Below are positions 28,316 through 36,544 of a DNA stretch of 51,137 nt, one piece after another; the first letter of the stretch is position 1, and every line of letters starts with the position of its first letter. The position numbers and the translations under genes are program-made. The DNA is from Candidatus Shapirobacteria bacterium CG_4_10_14_0_8_um_filter_39_15 (GTDB taxonomy: Bacteria > Patescibacteriota > Microgenomatia > UM-FILTER-39-15). Under the pieces are notes generated by a model. The model ran no database searches and was not told the DNA's origin. It was given only the letters and a program-made list of their open reading frames with translations. The DNA lies in assembly GCA_002784465.1 (NCBI GenBank), contig PFLE01000002.1, positions 1 to 51,137 of the forward strand, read 5' to 3'.

Positions 28316-28341
28316 GGTGCCACGGCACCTTTTTTGGTGCC
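28316..28341 (+). terminator. rplC leader GGTGCC-ac-GGCACC-TTTTTT-GGTGCC: terminator-like hairpin with mutually exclusive second pairing
   Basis: Segments 28316-28321, 28324-28329, 28336-28341 read directly. Confidence 0.7.
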
Positions 28342-28355
28342 TGAAATATAATTAT

Positions 28356-28973
28356 ATGGCAAACGCAATTTTAGGTATAAAAGTTAGTCAATCACAAAGA
28401 TTTGACGAAAAAGGAATCAGATATCCGGTTACTTTGATTAATGCCGGTCCTTGTTCGGTGGTGCAAATTAAAACTACGGAAAAAGACGGCTACAATGCGT
28501 TAAAAGTCGGATTTGGTACGAAGAAAACAAAAACAGCGGGGAAAACAACCCACCGTTTTTTACGCGAAATTAGTGTGAATCCGCAGGAAATCAGTGAAAA
28601 TCTTCAGCCTGGCAGTGAGATAAAGATTGGGAATGTCTTGAAAATCGGGGATGTTGTTGATGTCATGGGAATATCAAAGGGTAAGGGTTTTGCCGGCGCG
28701 GTTAAAAGATATCATTTCAAGGGTGGTCCGAGAACTCACGGTCAATCCGATCGGGAAAGAGCGCCCGGATCAATCGGGACGACCACCACTCCGGGCCGAG
28801 TTTTGAAAGGTAAGAGAATGGCCGGTCATATGGGTTCGGACAACGTGACGGTTCGAAATTTAAAAGTGATGGAAATTGATCCGGAAAAAAATTTATTAGT
28901 CGTTAAGGGTTTAATTCCCGGACCGGTTAATGGACTGGTCGAAATTGAGGTAAAACATGGCGTTAACAACTGA
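28356..28973 (+). CDS. rplC: Ribosomal protein L3 (uL3)
   Basis: ILGIKVSQSQRFDEKGIRYPVTLINAGPC, GKGFAGAVKRYHFKGGPRTHGQSDRERAPGSIG; internal ATG 28356 preferred because upstream codons lie in the leader hairpin. Confidence 0.96.
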   Translation: MANAILGIKVSQSQRFDEKGIRYPVTLINAGPCSVVQIKTTEKDGYNALKVGFGTKKTKTAGKTTHRFLREISVNPQEISENLQPGSEIKIGNVLKIGDVVDVMGISKGKGFAGAVKRYHFKGGPRTHGQSDRERAPGSIGTTTTPGRVLKGKRMAGHMGSDNVTVRNLKVMEIDPEKNLLVVKGLIPGPVNGLVEIEVKHGVNN

Positions 28974-29586
28974 TATTTACAATTTAGAGGGTAAAACTGA
29001 AGAAAAACTAACCTTTCCCAAGGAATTTTTTGGCGCGAAAATTAATCCGGCCCTAATGGCGCAGGCGGTGAGAGTTTATCTTTCCAACCAAAGATCCGCT
29101 AGCGCTCACGCCAAGACCCGCGGGGAAGTAATTGGCTCAACCAGAAAAATTTATCGTCAAAAAGGTACCGGCAAGGCCCGTCACGGGGATATTAAAGCCC
29201 CGGTTTTTGTCGGCGGCGGTAAAGCTCATGGTCCGACCGGCAGCCAGAATTATCAACTGATTATGACCAAAAAAATGCGCCTGCTAGCCTTGAAAAGTGC
29301 CTTATCGCAAATGCTAACCGATAAAAAGATTATTGGAGTAACCGATTTGGAAAAAACCAAGGGAAAAGTTAAACCAGTCGGAAAATTAATCGAAATTATT
29401 AAAAAAGAAACTAAATCAAAAAAGTTTCTTTTTGTTCTGCCGGCTAAATCTTCGGAATTAAAAAGGACCATCGCAAATCTTGACGGCGTAACGGTTGCAG
29501 AAATCAGAAATCTCTCGCCGTATCAGGTTTTAACCGCCGGAATAATTCTGATTACCCCGGAAGCCCTGGAGGATGTAAAAAAATGA
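28957..29586 (+). CDS. rplD: Ribosomal protein L4 (uL4)
   Basis: GEVIGSTRKIYRQKGTGKARHGDIKAPVFVGGGKAHGP. Confidence 0.96.
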   Translation: MALTTDIYNLEGKTEEKLTFPKEFFGAKINPALMAQAVRVYLSNQRSASAHAKTRGEVIGSTRKIYRQKGTGKARHGDIKAPVFVGGGKAHGPTGSQNYQLIMTKKMRLLALKSALSQMLTDKKIIGVTDLEKTKGKVKPVGKLIEIIKKETKSKKFLFVLPAKSSELKRTIANLDGVTVAEIRNLSPYQVLTAGIILITPEALEDVKK

Positions 29587-29870
29587 AAAAAGAACTGATT
29601 AAAAGACCATTGATAACGGAAAAATTAATGAATAGCGGACTCTATGCTTTTGCGGTTGATATTAAAGCAAGCAAAAAAGAAATTACTAAAGCGATTAAAG
29701 AAGTTTTTGGCGTGGACACGGTTTCAATCAGAACCGTGATTGTCAAGGGAAAAACTAAAAAATCCTGGAAAACCAGGAAAAGTTTGCCGGCCGCCCCCTG
29801 GAAAAAAGCGATCCTTCGACTTCGTTCAGGACAAAAAATTGAAATGTTTGAAACGGAAACTAAAAAATGA
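29583..29870 (+). CDS. rplW: Ribosomal protein L23 (uL23)
   Basis: KRPLITEKLMNSGLYAFAVDIKASKKEITKAIKEVFGVDTVSIRTVIVKGKTKK. Confidence 0.95.
   Translation: MKKELIKRPLITEKLMNSGLYAFAVDIKASKKEITKAIKEVFGVDTVSIRTVIVKGKTKKSWKTRKSLPAAPWKKAILRLRSGQKIEMFETETKK
29812..29834 (+). repeat. CCTTCGACTTCGTTCAGGACAAA element inside rplW
   Basis: Encodes LRLRSGQK near the L23 C-terminus. Confidence 0.7.
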
Positions 29871-30616
29871 ATATTCAAAAAAGATTAACCAAAAAATTGA
29901 AAAAGAATTCCGGTCGCGGCATGGGAGGCAAAGTTTCGACCCGCCACCAAGGCGGCGGGGCGGCGCAAAGAATCAGAACGATTGATTGGGAAAGAAAAAA
30001 ATTCGATATGCCGGCAACCGTAGAAGCAATTGAGTACGATCCGATTAGGACCGCCCGGATTGCTTTGATCAAATATCTTGATGGCGAAAGACGCTATATT
30101 TTAAGTCCGGAAGGGTTGAAAATCGGCCAATCGGTTGTTTCCGGGAAAGAAGCGGAAGCAAAACTCGGTAATTGTACCGCCTTAAGAAATATTCCGGTCG
30201 GGATGCCGATTCATAATTTGGAATTGACGCCGGGAAAAGGCAGTCAAATTGTCCGCGGCGCGGGAACGCAAGCGGTAATTCTGGCCAGGGAGGGTGATTT
30301 TGCTAACGTCCGGTTACCTTCCGGTGAAACCAGGAAAATTATTTTGGATTGTTTTGCGACCATCGGCCAAGTCGGTAATCTTGATTGGAAGAATAAAGTT
30401 TGGGGAAAAGCTGGTATAATGCGTCATCGGGGAATCCGGCCGACGGTCCGGGGAACCGCCCAGAACCCTAACTCTCATCCGCACGGCGGCGGCGAAGGTC
30501 GAAGCGGCGAAGGAATGGATACGCCAAAAACTCCTTGGGGCAAACCAGCCCGGGGTAAAAAAACCCGCAATCGAACAAAATACAGCAATTATTTAATGAT
30601 AAAAAGGATAAGTTAA
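29867..30616 (+). CDS. rplB: Ribosomal protein L2 (uL2)
   Basis: GRGMGGKVSTRHQGGG, RHRGIRPTVRGTAQNPNSHPHGGGEGR. Confidence 0.97.
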   Translation: MNIQKRLTKKLKKNSGRGMGGKVSTRHQGGGAAQRIRTIDWERKKFDMPATVEAIEYDPIRTARIALIKYLDGERRYILSPEGLKIGQSVVSGKEAEAKLGNCTALRNIPVGMPIHNLELTPGKGSQIVRGAGTQAVILAREGDFANVRLPSGETRKIILDCFATIGQVGNLDWKNKVWGKAGIMRHRGIRPTVRGTAQNPNSHPHGGGEGRSGEGMDTPKTPWGKPARGKKTRNRTKYSNYLMIKRIS

Positions 30617-30619
30617 TAA

Positions 30620-30752
30620 AATTAAAGATTATCAGTTAATCAGATTACCAGGACAAGAGATCGGTAAACAGAGATCAGTAATATTTACTGATAAACTGTT
30701 CTCTGCTTAACTTAACCCGATTTTCTGATCTACTGATTTACTTTTAAATAAC
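30620..30752. repeat. Long imperfect inverted repeat (TATCAGTTAATCAG words) in rplB-rpsS spacer
   Basis: Left arm resembles reverse complement of right arm; near-palindromic centre atcagtaatatttactgat. Confidence 0.7.
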
Positions 30753-30759
30753 TAACAAT

Positions 30760-31041
30760 ATGTCAAGAAGTTCAAAAAAAGGTCCATATATTGATCAAAA
30801 ACTGCTTTTAAAAGTCCAGAAACAGGGACTTAATGTTAATGATCCCATTAAAACCTGGGCCAGAGCATCGCAAATTCCGCCGGAATTCGTCGGTAAAAAG
30901 TTTGCGGTTCATAATGGAAAGGTATTTAAAGAAGTGTTTGTTACCGAAGCGATGGTAGGTCATCGGTTAGGGGAATTTTCTCCAACCAGGACATTCAAAG
31001 GTCATGGACAAGTAGTAAAAAGAATACTCGAGAAAACTTAA
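30760..31041 (+). CDS. rpsS: Ribosomal protein S19 (uS19)
   Basis: [16 protein letters not shown]...[36 protein letters not shown]. Confidence 0.97.
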   Translation: MSRSSKKGPYIDQKLLLKVQKQGLNVNDPIKTWARASQIPPEFVGKKFAVHNGKVFKEVFVTEAMVGHRLGEFSPTRTFKGHGQVVKRILEKT

Positions 31042-31042
31042 T

Positions 31043-31453
31043 ATGTTAATTACAGCAAAATCAAAATATATTGGGATTTCACCGGAAAAACTGCGGTTAG
31101 TTGCCCGCGCAATAAAAAAGAATTTTTCGGCGGAAAAAAGCCTGATTTATTTAGATCAAATTCCGCAAAAAAGCGGCATGCCGTTGGCTAAAACCATAAG
31201 GCAGGCGATTGCCAACGCGGTTAATAATACTAAACAAAAATCAGAAGATCTAAAGATAAAAAGGATCCAAATTGATGAAGGACCGTTTTTAAAACGCTTT
31301 AAACCGGTTTCTCGGGGAACCGCTCACTCAATCAAAAGAAGAACAAGCCATATAACAGTAATATTAGAAGCTGGAAGTGGGAAGTTGGAAGTGGGAAATA
31401 AGAAGTTAGAAGTTAGAAGTGAGAAACAAGAACCAAAGAAAGGTAAAAAATAA
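31043..31453 (+). CDS. rplV: Ribosomal protein L22 (uL22) with repeat-derived tail
   Basis: KSKYIGISPEKLRLVARAIK...RGTAHSIKRRTSHITVILE; tail AGSGKLEVGNKKLEVRSEKQEPKKGKK. Confidence 0.95.
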   Translation: MLITAKSKYIGISPEKLRLVARAIKKNFSAEKSLIYLDQIPQKSGMPLAKTIRQAIANAVNNTKQKSEDLKIKRIQIDEGPFLKRFKPVSRGTAHSIKRRTSHITVILEAGSGKLEVGNKKLEVRSEKQEPKKGKK

Positions 31454-32082
31454 TGGGTCATAAGATAAATCCAATTGGTTTTAGAATTGCCGCCGGACGT
31501 AACTGGAATTCCCAGTGGTTTTCGGAAAAAAAACTCTATTCAAAAAATTTACTGGAGGATTTAAATATCCGCAAATATTTATTGGCTAAACTAAGATTGG
31601 CTGGTATTACCGGTGTGGAAATTGATCGGTTAATCAATAAAACGAAAGTGATTATTAGCGTTTCCCGGCCCGGGGTGGTTATCGGACATGGCGGGGCTGG
31701 CTTGGAGGAAATCAAAAAAGCCTTGATTCCGATGGTTTCGATTAATCAGCCGGAAAAAAACCTCCAAATTGAAGTGCTGGAAGTTAAAAGTCCGGAACTT
31801 TCGGCTCTTTTGGTCGGAACAAGAATTGCCTCGGATATCGAACGCCGGCTTCCTTTTCGGCGGGTGGCTAAAAAAACGATGGAAAGAGTGATGATGGCAG
31901 GGGCTAAAGGGATAAGAATTATTTTATCGGGAAGAATTGGTGGGTCAGAGATTGCCCGCCGAGAAAGATTTGTCCAAGGAAAAATTCCCTTAGGAACAAT
32001 TAGGGCGGATATTGATTTCGCTTCCACGCCGGCTTTGACAAAATCAGGATATGTTGGAATTAGGGTTTGGATATATAAATAA
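31453..32082 (+). CDS. rpsC: Ribosomal protein S3 (uS3)
   Basis: MGHKINPIGFRIAAGRNWNSQWF...GRIGGSEIARRERFVQGKIPLGTIRADIDF. Confidence 0.97.
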   Translation: MGHKINPIGFRIAAGRNWNSQWFSEKKLYSKNLLEDLNIRKYLLAKLRLAGITGVEIDRLINKTKVIISVSRPGVVIGHGGAGLEEIKKALIPMVSINQPEKNLQIEVLEVKSPELSALLVGTRIASDIERRLPFRRVAKKTMERVMMAGAKGIRIILSGRIGGSEIARRERFVQGKIPLGTIRADIDFASTPALTKSGYVGIRVWIYK

Positions 32083-32161
32083 AGTCAAAATTCAAAATTC
32101 AAAATTTTTACTTTAGACCTGAACTTTTGATTTTTAACTTTTAAATTTTAAATTTACTATT
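32083..32161. repeat. AATTCAAAATT / TTTTGATTTTTAACTTTT inverted word array in rpsC-rplP spacer
   Basis: Left words aattcaaaattcaaaattttta; right words acttttgatttttaacttttaaattttaaattt. Confidence 0.65.
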
Positions 32162-32569
32162 ATGTTGCAGCCAAAAAAACAATTATTTAGAAAACAATTT
32201 CGCGGCAGCGCCAAAACAATTTCCGAAAGGGGATCAAAATTGGCTTTTGGCGAATTTGGCTTAAAATCAGAAGGCCGGTCATGGGTAACTGCCGTTCAAT
32301 TAGAGGCGGCACGAAGAAGCATCATCTTTTTTACCAAAAAAGGCGGCCGGGTCTGGACAAGGGTTTTTCCGGACAAACCGTTTTCCAAAAAAGCCGCCGG
32401 AACAAGAATGGGCGGCGGCAAAGGCGATATTGCCGGTTATGTCGTTCCGATTGTGCCGGGAAAGATTTTATTTGAAATCGGCGGGGTAACGCGGGAACTG
32501 GCTAAACTGGCAATGACTCGAGCCGGACAAAAACTACCAATCAAAACCAGTTTTGTCGCTAAGGAATGA
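32162..32569 (+). CDS. rplP: Ribosomal protein L16 (uL16)
   Basis: MLQPKKQLFRKQFRG...RVFPDKPFSKKAAGTRMGGGKGDIAGYV. Confidence 0.96.
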   Translation: MLQPKKQLFRKQFRGSAKTISERGSKLAFGEFGLKSEGRSWVTAVQLEAARRSIIFFTKKGGRVWTRVFPDKPFSKKAAGTRMGGGKGDIAGYVVPIVPGKILFEIGGVTRELAKLAMTRAGQKLPIKTSFVAKE

Positions 32570-32772
32570 GAATGAAAAGAAAAGATTTGAAAGAATTACA
32601 TTTAAAGACGCCAACGGAATTAACCGAATTATTGAAAAAAACCGAACAGGAATTTATCAAAGCCGGTTTGGAATTACGTATGGGGAAAATTAAAAATTGG
32701 CGTCTGCCGGCAACCAAACGTCATGAAATTGCCCAGATAAAATCGATTGCCAGGCAAAAGGAGGCAAAATGA
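32566..32772 (+). CDS. rpmC: Ribosomal protein L29 (uL29)
   Basis: RKDLKELHLKTPTELTELLKKTEQEF...KRHEIAQIKSIARQKE; position. Confidence 0.93.
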   Translation: MRMKRKDLKELHLKTPTELTELLKKTEQEFIKAGLELRMGKIKNWRLPATKRHEIAQIKSIARQKEAK

Positions 32773-33089
32773 GAACAAATACCGGAATAGTTGTTTTTGC
32801 GAAAATGAATAAAACCGCGGCGGTGGAGATAAAAATCATGACGATTCACCCGCTGTATAAAAAAAGAATTTGGAAAAAGCGGAAATACCTGGTTCATAAC
32901 GATTTGGGCGCCAAGGTTGGCGATAAGGTGACTTTTGTAGAATGTAAACCGATTTCTAAAAGAGTACACTGGACTATCGTTGAGAAGTTAGAAGCGGGAA
33001 GCGGGAAGTTGGATATTGAAAATAAGAAATTAGAAGTTAGAAACGGGAGACGAAAGACTAAAGACGAGAAGCTAAAGACGAGAAGCTAA
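32769..33089 (+). CDS. rpsQ: Ribosomal protein S17 (uS17) with repeat-derived tail
   Basis: TGIVVFAKMNKTAAVEIKIMTIHPLYKKRIWKKRKYLVHND; tail EAGSGKLDIENKKLEVRNGRRKTKDEKLKTRS. Confidence 0.93.
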   Translation: MRTNTGIVVFAKMNKTAAVEIKIMTIHPLYKKRIWKKRKYLVHNDLGAKVGDKVTFVECKPISKRVHWTIVEKLEAGSGKLDIENKKLEVRNGRRKTKDEKLKTRS

Positions 33090-33108
33090 AGACGAAAGGA
33101 ACCGAGAA

Positions 33109-33483
33109 ATGATTCAATTAAGAACAATGTTGATTCCGGCCGATAATACCGGGGCTAAACGGCTAATGCTGATTCATATTGACGGGCAGCCTAAACAGAA
33201 ATACGCCCGCATCGGGGATAAGATTACCTGTGTGATTGATCAAGCCGATTCAACCAAAGCCGATTTGGTTAAAGATTCGCAGATTGTTAAAGCGGTAGTT
33301 ATCCGAACAGCGAAAGAGATGAAACGTCCTGATGGATCTTACATTCGTTTTGACGACAACGCGGCGGTGATTATTGATAAAGACGGTAATCCTCTAGGGA
33401 CGAGAATTTTTGGCCCGGTGGCCAAAGAAATTAAAGAAAAAGGTTATAAAAAAATAGTATCACTGGCACAGGAGTTAGTATAG
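33109..33483 (+). CDS. rplN: Ribosomal protein L14 (uL14)
   Basis: MIQLRTMLIPADNTGAKRLMLIHIDG...PLGTRIFGPVAKEIKEKGYKKIVSLAQELV. Confidence 0.97.
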   Translation: MIQLRTMLIPADNTGAKRLMLIHIDGQPKQKYARIGDKITCVIDQADSTKADLVKDSQIVKAVVIRTAKEMKRPDGSYIRFDDNAAVIIDKDGNPLGTRIFGPVAKEIKEKGYKKIVSLAQELV

Positions 33484-33489
33484 GAGAAT

Positions 33490-33580
33490 TGTCATCCTGA
33501 GACATTTGCCGAAGGAACTAGCGAACAAAGTGAGCGTATAAATCGCTTTGCTAGATTCATCGCTTTGCTCGGAATGACGC
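33490..33580. repeat. Palindromic element between rplN and rplX
   Basis: Outer arms gtcatcctgag / ctcggaatgac; inner ctagcgaacaaagtgagcg ... cgctttgctag. Confidence 0.75.
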
Positions 33581-33586
33581 GTAAAA

Positions 33587-33895
33587 ATGAAAATCAAAAA
33601 AGGCGATAAAGTGAAAGTTATGGCCGGCAAAGATAAGGGCCGAACCGGAACCGTGGAAAAAGTTTTTATCAAAGCGGGAAAAATTCTCGTTGGCGGGGTT
33701 AATATCTATAAAAAGCACGCCAAAAGCCGGGATGGTAAAGACAAAGGGGGAATTATTGATATTACCAAACCGTTGCCGGCATCCAGCTTAAGCTTAATTT
33801 GTCCAAAATGCGGTAAGGTTGTTCGGGTTGGTTATCAGGTAGAAAAATCAGGAGAAAAAAACCGAATTTGTAAAAAATGTAAGGAGGTAATCTAA
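33587..33895 (+). CDS. rplX: Ribosomal protein L24 (uL24)
   Basis: KIKKGDKVKVMAGKDKGRTGTVEKVF; zinc-ribbon-like C-terminus CPKCGKVVRVGYQVEKSGEKNRICKKCKEVI. Confidence 0.95.
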   Translation: MKIKKGDKVKVMAGKDKGRTGTVEKVFIKAGKILVGGVNIYKKHAKSRDGKDKGGIIDITKPLPASSLSLICPKCGKVVRVGYQVEKSGEKNRICKKCKEVI

Positions 33896-33981
33896 GCTAG
33901 GAATTAGGCAAGGGTTAAGGTAAGGCAGTTAGTTTGGTGAAGAGGTAATGGTTAAGTGAATCTCCCTAACCCAAAATCAAT

Positions 33982-34545
33982 ATGCAAAACCTACAAACCA
34001 AATACCAAAAGGAAATTGCGCCAGCTTTAGTTAAAGAATTGGAACTGAAAAATGTGATGGCTGTTCCGCGGATCTTGAAGGTTGTGGTAAACTTAGGTCT
34101 TAAAGAAGCGGCTCATGATGACGGCGTTTTAACTAAAGCGCAAACGAAATTATCTCTAATTTGCGGTCAAAAACCAAAACTCTGCCGAGCCAAAGTTTCG
34201 ATCGCAAGTTTCAAACTTAGTAAAGGCGATCCGATCGGTTTAGCCGTGACTTTGCGGGGCAAAAGAATGTTTGATTTCCTGGAAAAGCTTTTTACCATTG
34301 TTTTGCCGCGGGTGAGAGATTTTCGGGGCGTTTCCCCAACCGCTTTTGACCAGCGAGGAAATTATACCTTAGGGATTACCGAACAAATTGTTTTTCCGGA
34401 AGTGGAATTTGACCGGACCGAAAAAAATAAAGGTTTAGGAATTACGATTGTGATGAATTCTACAGACAGCAAGCACAATAAAAGATTGCTTGAATTATTG
34501 GGAATGCCCTTCGCTAACGCTCAGGGTAAACCTTTTGAAAAATAA
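33982..34545 (+). CDS. rplE: Ribosomal protein L5 (uL5)
   Basis: [16 protein letters not shown]...[32 protein letters not shown]. Confidence 0.97.
   Translation: MQNLQTKYQKEIAPALVKELELKNVMAVPRILKVVVNLGLKEAAHDDGVLTKAQTKLSLICGQKPKLCRAKVSIASFKLSKGDPIGLAVTLRGKRMFDFLEKLFTIVLPRVRDFRGVSPTAFDQRGNYTLGITEQIVFPEVEFDRTEKNKGLGITIVMNSTDSKHNKRLLELLGMPFANAQGKPFEK
34507..34531 (+). repeat. CCCTTCGCTAACGCTCAGGGTAAAC element inside the rplE C-terminus
   Basis: Encodes ANAQGK within [16 protein letters not shown]. Confidence 0.75.
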
Positions 34546-34546
34546 A

Positions 34547-34732
34547 ATGGCGACAATAGCGAAATTTGTAAAACAAACTAAAAGACCAAAATACAAATCC
34601 CGATTTCGGAACCGGTGCCTTTTGTGCGGCCGGCCGCGGGCAACTATCCGGATATTTGGCTTATGCCGGTTGTGTTTCAGAGAACTGGCGAGTAAAGGAG
34701 ATTTACCGGGGGTTAAAAAAGCCTCTTGGTAA
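34547..34732 (+). CDS. rpsN: Ribosomal protein S14 (uS14), zinc-binding type
   Basis: [41 protein letters not shown]; four Cys; ATG at 34547. Confidence 0.95.
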   Translation: MATIAKFVKQTKRPKYKSRFRNRCLLCGRPRATIRIFGLCRLCFRELASKGDLPGVKKASW

Positions 34733-34739
34733 CCAAAAT

Positions 34740-35126
34740 ATGGATCAAACCTGTGATTTATTAATAAGAATTAAAAACGCATATATGGCTAATTTAAAGA
34801 CCGCCACGGTTTCTTATTCTCGTCCTAAAGAAAATCTGATAAGGGTGCTACAGAAAAACGGCTATATTAGGAATTATCAGGTGACTGGCGAAAAAGCTGC
34901 CAAGTCTATTGAAATAGACTTGCGGTATGCTAAAAAAGTGCCGGCCTTGATTGGTGTAAAAATTATTTCTAAACCGGGACTGCGGGTTTATGTTAAAGCC
35001 AAAGAAATTAAAAATGTTTTCGGAGGAAGCGGGATCAATATTTTATCCACTCCCAAAGGAATAATGACCGGGAAGGAGGCTAGGATCATCAATCTTGGCG
35101 GTGAATTAATTTGCCAAGTTTGGTAA
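34740..35126 (+). CDS. rpsH: Ribosomal protein S8 (uS8)
   Basis: MDQTCDLLIRIKNAYMANLKTATVSYSRPKENLIRVLQKNGYI...ILSTPKGIMTGKEA; ATG at 34740. Confidence 0.95.
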   Translation: MDQTCDLLIRIKNAYMANLKTATVSYSRPKENLIRVLQKNGYIRNYQVTGEKAAKSIEIDLRYAKKVPALIGVKIISKPGLRVYVKAKEIKNVFGGSGINILSTPKGIMTGKEARIINLGGELICQVW

Positions 35127-35133
35127 AAAATAT

Positions 35134-35697
35134 ATGAGTAGAATCGGATTAAAACCAATTGAAATTCCTCAAGGTGTAACCGTAAAAATCGAAAACGGTT
35201 TGGTTTCGGTTGAAGGGCCGAAAGGAAAAATGATTCAGGCAATTAATTCTAAAATTAACGCCGTGATTAAAGATAATAAAATTGAAGTTGCCCGAGTCAA
35301 TGAAGAAGGAAAAACCAAAGCGATGCATGGAACCATGCGCCAGATTATCTTCAATATGATTAAAGGGGTAACTGACGGTTGGACTAAAGGTTTGGAAATT
35401 CAAGGCACCGGTTTTCACGCCAGCCTTAACGGTAATGATTTGGTTTTTGCTTTGGGTTTTTCTCATCCGGTTAACTTTCCGGCTCCGGATGGAATTACCT
35501 TTATCACGGTTGAAAACAAAATCACGGTATCGGGTATTGATAAATCATTAGTTGGACAGGTAGCCGCTAATATTCGCGCCATTAAGCCGCCCGACGTTTA
35601 TAAAGGTAAGGGTATCCGCTATGAAGGCGAACAAATTAAATTAAAGCCGGGTAAACAAGCCAAAGTCGGTGTCGTTGCTGGAGGCGTCAAAAAGTAA
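35134..35697 (+). CDS. rplF: Ribosomal protein L6 (uL6)
   Basis: MSRIGLKPIEIPQGV...VSVEGPKGKM...IKPPDVYKGKGIRYEGE. Confidence 0.97.
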   Translation: MSRIGLKPIEIPQGVTVKIENGLVSVEGPKGKMIQAINSKINAVIKDNKIEVARVNEEGKTKAMHGTMRQIIFNMIKGVTDGWTKGLEIQGTGFHASLNGNDLVFALGFSHPVNFPAPDGITFITVENKITVSGIDKSLVGQVAANIRAIKPPDVYKGKGIRYEGEQIKLKPGKQAKVGVVAGGVKK

Positions 35698-35698
35698 T

Positions 35699-36004
35699 AT
35701 GCAAAAAGAAGTCAGAAAATTAAGAACCAGAAATAAAATTAAAGCCGTTTCCAACCGGCCGAGATTAACGGTTTTCCGTTCCAATAAATTTATTTATGGA
35801 CAAATTATTGACGATAATAAGGGAATAACTTTATTTTCGGTAAGCGATAAAAAAGAAAATGCTCGGGAAGCGGGAAAGTTGCTTGCCCAAAAGTCCCTAA
35901 AGTCCCAAATTTCTCAGGTTGTTTTCGATAAAGGTCCATACAAATACCATGGCGTGGTAAAATTATTCGCCGAAGGTGCCAGGGAGGAAGGTTTGAAATT
36001 TTAA
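35699..36004 (+). CDS. rplR: Ribosomal protein L18 (uL18)
   Basis: RPRLTVFRSNKFIYGQIIDD...VVFDKGPYKYHGVVKLFAEGAREEGLKF; ATG at 35699. Confidence 0.95.
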   Translation: MQKEVRKLRTRNKIKAVSNRPRLTVFRSNKFIYGQIIDDNKGITLFSVSDKKENAREAGKLLAQKSLKSQISQVVFDKGPYKYHGVVKLFAEGAREEGLKF

Positions 36005-36013
36005 ATTCGCATT

Positions 36014-36544
36014 ATGCCATACCGATCAAATTACAATCAAAATTTACCTAAGGTTCAATCGGAATTTGAAGAAAAAATAATTCAAGTTAACCGCGTATCC
36101 AAAAAAACCAAAGGCGGCAACCGCTCATCCTTCTCCGTTTTGATGGTTGTTGGCGACCGCAAAGACCGGCTTGGCGTCGGTTTGGGAAAGGCAACGGAAG
36201 TCTCATCGGCCGTGGTCAAAGCGACGACTTACGCGAAAAAGCATTTGATTACCATTCCTTTAAAAGGTAACACCATTCCTCATGAAGTTTATGTTAAACT
36301 GGGAGCAGCCAAAGTTTTGTTAAAACCGGCCCCGCCGGGTGCAGGGGTCATCGCCGGCGGAACTGTCAGAACGGTGATCGGCGTTACCGGCATTCGAGAC
36401 ATTGTTTCCAAATGTTTAGGAACGAAAAATAAAGCCTCAAATGTCTATGCAACCATGGAGGCGTTAAAGAAATTAAGAATATTAGCTGATCGGAATATCG
36501 GGACAAGAGATCAGAAAACAGAAACCAACAATATCGACCGATAA
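36014..36544 (+). CDS. rpsE: Ribosomal protein S5 (uS5)
   Basis: FEEKIIQVNRVSKKTKGGNRSSFSVLMVVGDRKDRLGVGLGKA...IAGGTVRTVIGVTGIRDIVSKCLG. Confidence 0.97.
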   Translation: MPYRSNYNQNLPKVQSEFEEKIIQVNRVSKKTKGGNRSSFSVLMVVGDRKDRLGVGLGKATEVSSAVVKATTYAKKHLITIPLKGNTIPHEVYVKLGAAKVLLKPAPPGAGVIAGGTVRTVIGVTGIRDIVSKCLGTKNKASNVYATMEALKKLRILADRNIGTRDQKTETNNIDR

